Assembly: GCA_902461565.1 (NCBI GenBank)
Contig: CABPYL010000014.1
Coordinates: forward strand, 4,969 to 68,968
Reading direction: 5' to 3'
DNA length: 64,000 nt
Source: an uncultured Porphyromonadaceae bacterium
GTDB taxonomy: Bacteria > Bacteroidota > Bacteroidia > Bacteroidales > Muribaculaceae
How positions within the stretch are numbered: position 1 is the stretch's first letter; each line of letters starts with the position of its first letter. The translations under genes and the position numbers were made by a program. Positions 60,242 to 64,000 of this stretch are shown here, piece by piece. The notes under the pieces were generated by a model. The model searched no databases, was not told where the DNA came from, and saw only the letters and a list, made by a program, of their open reading frames with translations.

Positions 60242-61519
60242 ATGAAAAAGATAATACGGCCTTTTTCAACCGCTTTTATGCTTGCGGCATTCCTCTTCAT
60301 ATCCGCTTGCGACGATTCCGGCGATGTGCCAGTTCAATGCGAACCCGCCGAATGGAGCGCTACTATTTCGGGTGCCGACGAGATAATCGGAGCATACCCC
60401 GATCTTTACAGCAATTATTGGGAATATACATGGAGTATAATGGACAACCCCGATGCTATTCTGTGTCTCAAAGGCACATTTCCCCACTGCCGATACTTCA
60501 GTTTCTCGCTCTACAACGACCTCACCGGCTCCGCAATCGGAGGCATAGACGATGTGAACATCATCCCCGACAATAATTCCGTGAATCCTTTCATGCATAC
60601 CACCCACAGCAACGGCACTTTCACGGTATATATCGTGCCCGCTGGCGTCAGCGACGCTACCGTCGCCAAACTCGATTCTAAAAATATCTGCCGAATTGAT
60701 GCCGGCGTAGAGAAAGCCGTGGTGATGATGCGACATTACCTCGGAACCGACGGCGAGGGAAATCCCGACGAATTCGGCGGTGTGGCAATGCCCGCCATAA
60801 CGGCTCTCTCCGCCTCAGACCTATCGCCCGTGAACGCTCCGAAACACATCCTCTCTAACGTATACAACGCCACATCGCAGGTATACGTGCAGAAATCCGA
60901 CGAATACCCCGAAATGCCTTTCTTCCTCGCACCTGTGAGCAAGTACTACCCAAACAACTCCACTGCATACCTGTACGCCCGCACACACATCCATACCGGC
61001 GAAGTGCTTACATTCAGCTTCATCCCCGCACTTGTTCCCACAGCGCCCGAAGAGAACCTTTCTTCACCGGCTCGTTATTGGTCGATATGCCTCGGAAGCG
61101 CTGCCGATACTCGATCCTACGTTTCTACATGCGACCGAGACGCAGTTTGGAAATCCGGCGAAAAATCGGAGTTCGTTGTTGTACTGGCCTCCAATCCCGA
61201 CCTTGACAAAATCCGCGACAAAATAAAGGAGGAAAACCTCGCCGGAGAAAGAGTGAATCTTCTTGTTTGGGACAGCGGGAAAGTTAATATCGACGGAAAA
61301 CCAATCGGCGAAACCATTGCTTTTATGTACCGTAACATCCTTCCGGACAAATCATGGCCTCATTCGATTGCCAATATGATTCCTACAGATTATATGGATG
61401 CCGCCGGAGAACCTATCGACCATGTAACCGACCCTTCCCGCCAGATTGCCGACATCGCACTTGGCGATTACGGCCCTCGCGGCATTAAAATATCAACCGA
61501 CGAATTCCTCGCTCGCTAA
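60242..61519 (+). CDS. Lipoprotein of unknown function
   Basis: 425 residues from the internal Met that begins MKKIIRPFSTAFMLAAFLFI; the lipobox is 'FISAC' (Cys at about 23). The upstream extension to 60149 lies over the promoter. The body has 'CLKGTFPHCRYFSFSLYNDL', 'NPFMHTTHSNGTFTVYIVPA', 'VVMMRHYLG' and 'ARYWSICLGSAADTRSYVST', which looks like one mostly beta globular domain; I do not recognise the family. It ends 'STDEFLAR' with a 4-bp convergent overlap with the PagL-like gene. Likely outer-membrane or periplasmic. Confidence 0.7.
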   Translation: MKKIIRPFSTAFMLAAFLFISACDDSGDVPVQCEPAEWSATISGADEIIGAYPDLYSNYWEYTWSIMDNPDAILCLKGTFPHCRYFSFSLYNDLTGSAIGGIDDVNIIPDNNSVNPFMHTTHSNGTFTVYIVPAGVSDATVAKLDSKNICRIDAGVEKAVVMMRHYLGTDGEGNPDEFGGVAMPAITALSASDLSPVNAPKHILSNVYNATSQVYVQKSDEYPEMPFFLAPVSKYYPNNSTAYLYARTHIHTGEVLTFSFIPALVPTAPEENLSSPARYWSICLGSAADTRSYVSTCDRDAVWKSGEKSEFVVVLASNPDLDKIRDKIKEENLAGERVNLLVWDSGKVNIDGKPIGETIAFMYRNILPDKSWPHSIANMIPTDYMDAAGEPIDHVTDPSRQIADIALGDYGPRGIKISTDEFLAR

Positions 61520-62712
61520 CGGGCGTTGAAGCGCCATCCGACGCCCAGCATAAGGTTGCCGGGGTTTTTGAACCGCACAAGGCGATAGCCGGTGCTCACA
61601 TAAAGATTGCGCGTTACAAAGGTTTTGAGCGTGAACGTCTGGTACCAGCCGCGCATGTCGTCGCCGCCGGGCGCCCACAGACTGTGTCCGATGCCTGCGT
61701 TGACTGCAAAAATCGGCATCTGCAACTCGGCGCGCGCGCTCAGTCCAGCCATAGCGCGGTGGCTGAAAGGCTGACGATAGAATTTAGGGTCGTCAGGCGA
61801 TGATGAGGTGGCAAAATACGGGCTGAGGTTGGCGCCGTCATCGTACTGGAAATCCAACGACGCACCGGCAGCGAACATCGGGTTGAAATGCCACAGCGGA
61901 TTGATGTTGAAACCGCCGACGCCGAAATGCCCCGGTATAACTCTTATGGAGGGCTCGTTCATCGGGTCGGAGTAGTTGGCATCGAAGAGATTCTTGCGCC
62001 ATGCGCCGTACGCCGTAATGTCATAGGTGATGTGTGGTTCATAGTCGCTCCAGTCGTAGCTCCGCAGCGCCGGAACCACACCAAGCCTCCATACAAGGCC
62101 CACGCGGCCCGACAACACGTTCACGCCAGGATTGGGATAGTCGGTATTGCCGTTGGAATAGTGGGAAATGTCCACACCTGCCGAGAGGCTCAGACGGTCG
62201 TTCAAGACATAGCAGAGCTTGAAGCCGAGGTCTATATAGGCATTGAAACGCGAGCCGAAGCCGTCGACATCAACAGGGTCGAGCGATTCGGGATTTGTTA
62301 TTTTCCTCCATCCCGCCGACACTCCGAAGTTCCATTCATAGTCCAGCGACAGTCGCGGCGAGAACGACGCTATGCGCGAGCCTTGCAGCACATATACGTT
62401 CACCGGATTGCCCGTTACCTTTGAACTGCTGAAAATATTCATACCCACGCCCGCCCCCTGATAGGCATAGGGATAATATCGCCCGTAGCGCGAATCGGGT
62501 GCGAAAGAAAAAGAATACTCTGCCGCAAAGCCGAAAGCCGACCTCGTTACGGCATCGAAGCGGTTGTTACCCCTTACGATGCTGTTCGTAGGCATGACGT
62601 ACGAACCGTTAATGTCGAAACCTATGCGGTGAGCCACGGCTGTGGAATCGGCGCCGAGGGCTGCAACGCCAGTCATCACCGCCGCAATAATCAATATTTC
62701 CCTTTTTATCAT
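61516..62712 (-). CDS. Outer-membrane beta-barrel, PagL/acyloxyacyl hydrolase-like
   Basis: 398 residues with a signal peptide (MIKREILIIAAVMTGVAALG). Alternating hydrophobic and aromatic strands, with 'YPYAYQGAGVGMNIFSSSK', 'LGFKLCYVLNDRLSLSAGVD' and, as the best family clue, 'ISHYSNGNTDYPNPGVNVL', which carries the His-x-Ser-Asn pair of lipid A 3-O-deacylase PagL. The chain is twice as long as PagL, the second half being another beta-rich part ending 'NLMLGVGWRFNAR'. It starts by ATGA overlap with the stop of the upstream lipoprotein gene, so the two are coupled. Confidence 0.68.
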   Translation of the reverse strand: MIKREILIIAAVMTGVAALGADSTAVAHRIGFDINGSYVMPTNSIVRGNNRFDAVTRSAFGFAAEYSFSFAPDSRYGRYYPYAYQGAGVGMNIFSSSKVTGNPVNVYVLQGSRIASFSPRLSLDYEWNFGVSAGWRKITNPESLDPVDVDGFGSRFNAYIDLGFKLCYVLNDRLSLSAGVDISHYSNGNTDYPNPGVNVLSGRVGLVWRLGVVPALRSYDWSDYEPHITYDITAYGAWRKNLFDANYSDPMNEPSIRVIPGHFGVGGFNINPLWHFNPMFAAGASLDFQYDDGANLSPYFATSSSPDDPKFYRQPFSHRAMAGLSARAELQMPIFAVNAGIGHSLWAPGGDDMRGWYQTFTLKTFVTRNLYVSTGYRLVRFKNPGNLMLGVGWRFNAR

Positions 62713-63677
62713 TTCTTCTCCACGGTAACGTTAAACTTCACGGGGACCCACATACGCAGGGTGCCGCGTATCACTTCCCGTGTGCCTGTGGTTTCGTTCA
62801 GCGCCGTTATGTGGCATTCCAGGGCAACGGCCTCGTAGTCGCACGACAGGGTAACGATCAGCGGCGTCCCGGGCGGAAGTTCCACGGGCGCGGGTACGGG
62901 CGGAACCACTTTGGTAATTGTCTGCGTGCTGACGCTCGACAACGCGGCAACATCTCCGGTCATAGTCCAGAAATCGCGTGTGGGCGACGTGTGGAACGTA
63001 TATGACGGAATCGGCACCGTGATGCCACTGTTCAGAACCCTGTAGGCGAACAGATCGGCACCCACGAATGCCTCGAAGAAATATCTCACAGGCAAAGACT
63101 CTGGCGAAGGAAATTCAAACAGTGTGGCTTCCGGCACCCCCTCCGGATAGGCGTAAGTTATCACATTTTCCGTGAAATTCTCATCGGGATAGCCTCCCCA
63201 TGAATCAAGTGTATACGTAATATCCTCAATCTTTACCGGAAATGTCTTTGTCGGAAGAACGGCAATACCTACGGATAAATACTCGTAGCCGTCAGTTACG
63301 GTAAACGACAGTGTACCCTGCCCGTTACCTGCATAATCTACAAGCTCTACCTCGACATAATCGCTCCCCGTTCGCATACTCAGGTCGGTGAAGGCCGTCA
63401 GAATGCGTAGCCTCCCGTTTTCGTCCACGCCGCCATAATTGATGTACTCCTCGCTGTTGTAGAAATTTATGTCTTTCACAATCCAGTTCTTTCCAGACAC
63501 GCCTATGCGGGCTACGGAATGTTCCGCCGACACCTCGGCCTGCTGGACAGATACCGTCAGCTTTGTTATAAACACATCTCCGTTGCAACCGGGCAGAAAG
63601 ACAGCAAGCACGGCCAGCAGGAGCGAGCAGAACAGACTGCGGCCAAGTATGGAGAGCGATTTTTTGCACTGTTTCAT
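62709..63677 (-). CDS. Lipoprotein with Ig-like domains, coupled to the PagL-like barrel
   Basis: 322 residues from MKQCKKSLSILGRSLF, chosen because the upstream extension breaks the lipoprotein signal; the lipobox is 'FLPGC' at about residue 31. Three or four beta-sandwich parts follow ('EHSVARIGVSGKNWIVKDIN', 'VEVELVDYAGNGQGTLSFTV', 'LPPGTPLIVTLSCDYEAVAL'). I do not recognise the family; it resembles generic Bacteroidetes adhesin-like lipoproteins. It overlaps the PagL-like gene start in ATGA. Confidence 0.65.
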   Translation of the reverse strand: MKQCKKSLSILGRSLFCSLLLAVLAVFLPGCNGDVFITKLTVSVQQAEVSAEHSVARIGVSGKNWIVKDINFYNSEEYINYGGVDENGRLRILTAFTDLSMRTGSDYVEVELVDYAGNGQGTLSFTVTDGYEYLSVGIAVLPTKTFPVKIEDITYTLDSWGGYPDENFTENVITYAYPEGVPEATLFEFPSPESLPVRYFFEAFVGADLFAYRVLNSGITVPIPSYTFHTSPTRDFWTMTGDVAALSSVSTQTITKVVPPVPAPVELPPGTPLIVTLSCDYEAVALECHITALNETTGTREVIRGTLRMWVPVKFNVTVEKK

Positions 63678-63685
63678 AGCAGGCG

Positions 63686-63693
63686 CAAAATTA
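63686..63693 (-). promoter_or_regulatory. -7 promoter element of the lipoprotein-PagL pair
   Basis: On the minus strand TAATTTTG matches TAnnTTTG, 8 bp before the ATG at 63677. No TTTG lies 20 bp upstream. Confidence 0.4.
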
Positions 63694-63730
63694 ATGAAAA
63701 AATCCCGTCTGGAAACCGGCAGATACAAAA

Positions 63731-63757
63731 AAATCAGCAGTGGCTGGCTGCTGATTT
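63731..63757. terminator. Hairpin terminator for the gene at the right edge
   Basis: A perfect 10-bp stem (63731-63740 with 63748-63757) with a 7-nt loop. An A-run at 63727-63733 gives a U-tail on the minus strand. It is 160 bp beyond the stop at 63917; the space between is AT-rich with no gene seen. Confidence 0.7.
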
Positions 63758-63916
63758 AAACGGCAGGGGCTTCACAGCAGCTGCCGGTCCTTGATGAGTG
63801 TTACTTTTGTTGCTTTGTGTCTTTCTGTTCTCTTTTTACTCTTTTTCAATTAAACCATTTATCTCATTATCTATTAAACTGTCTTTTTGCCTTATTGTAC
63901 CCTGGGATGGATTCTC

Positions 63917-64000
63917 TTAGAATGGGCGTCTCCCACCCATCGGAGGCCTGCCGTGTCCGCCCGGCGGCGGTCCCATCTGCCGCCGGTCCGGACCGCCGGG
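63917..64000 (-). CDS. C-terminal end of a protein with a Gly/Pro/Arg-rich tail (runs off the right edge)
   Basis: Reading from the edge on the minus strand, the last 27 codons are Gly/Pro/Arg-rich, with 'GPPPGGHGRPPMGGRRPF' before the TAA at 63917-63919. Such tails occur on some Bacteroidetes outer-membrane and RNA-binding proteins. The family cannot be told from this short part. Confidence 0.6.
   Translation of the reverse strand, partial: PGGPDRRQMGPPPGGHGRPPMGGRRPF

Noticed and set aside
1..64000. tRNA, rRNA or tmRNA genes
   Set aside because: No cloverleaf-like segment, TTCRANT-type T-loop with matching arms, or rRNA core sequence was noticed by eye; a tRNAscan run would settle it.

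Overview
The window looks like chromosomal DNA of a Bacteroidales bacterium, most likely of the Muribaculaceae (S24-7) type. This is inferred from gene content. There are BACON, BspA-like leucine-rich repeat, SusE/F-like and PEGA surface proteins. Several secreted proteins share a C-terminal tail of the form 'VEYxNLQGxxV...GxYxRRQGxxxxKVxxK'. Many genes are preceded by the Bacteroidetes promoter pattern TTTG-N20-TAnnTTTG, and ATP-type PckA and long LepB forms fit the same group. No rRNA, tRNA or CRISPR array was seen.

Layout. 1-1.7 kb: the start of a large RHS-type surface protein (running off the left edge) behind a secreted protein. 1.8-6.7 kb: secreted nuclease-like protein, DUF6359-type protein, asnS, recO. 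6.7-23.7 kb, minus strand: DUF1573 protein, a two-TM channel with an unusual filter, and an operon-like run of five exported proteins (BspA-like LRR, 2034-residue repeat protein, PEGA/beta-barrel, BACON lipoprotein, LPP20-like). 24.0-27.3 kb: four genes of phage-head character (small ORF, major capsid protein-like, unknown, portal-like) with no terminase, protease or tail gene, directly upstream of groES-groL. 29.6-35.5 kb: LRR protein, carbonic anhydrase, meaB-DUF1573, recA. 35.6-44.3 kb, minus strand: SusE/F-like secreted protein, pckA, MATE transporter, TPR membrane protein, glycosyltransferase. 44.4-50.4 kb, plus strand: cdd, tyrS, DUF2007, lepB, wbqC-like, SDR, metallophosphoesterase.

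50.6-55.6 kb holds the most interesting system: a minus-strand cluster of an exported caspase-like protease, an exported TPR-CHAT protease, an ECF sigma factor and a single-TM anti-sigma-like protein, with tight spacing through the first three. It resembles a protease-controlled sigma switch built from two clan CD peptidases.

55.8-58.5 kb: a ferredoxin and a three-subunit 2-oxoacid:ferredoxin oxidoreductase (gene order ferredoxin-alpha-beta-gamma). 58.6-63.7 kb: secreted esterase with a starch-binding-like module, a lipoprotein of unknown function, and a lipoprotein plus PagL-like barrel pair. The right edge cuts a minus-strand gene with a Gly/Pro/Arg-rich C-terminus.

Two diverged copies of a roughly 95-bp intergenic element share an identical 23-bp core (near 8.5 and 23.9 kb). 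They are not explained by any gene and may be a dispersed regulatory or RNA element.
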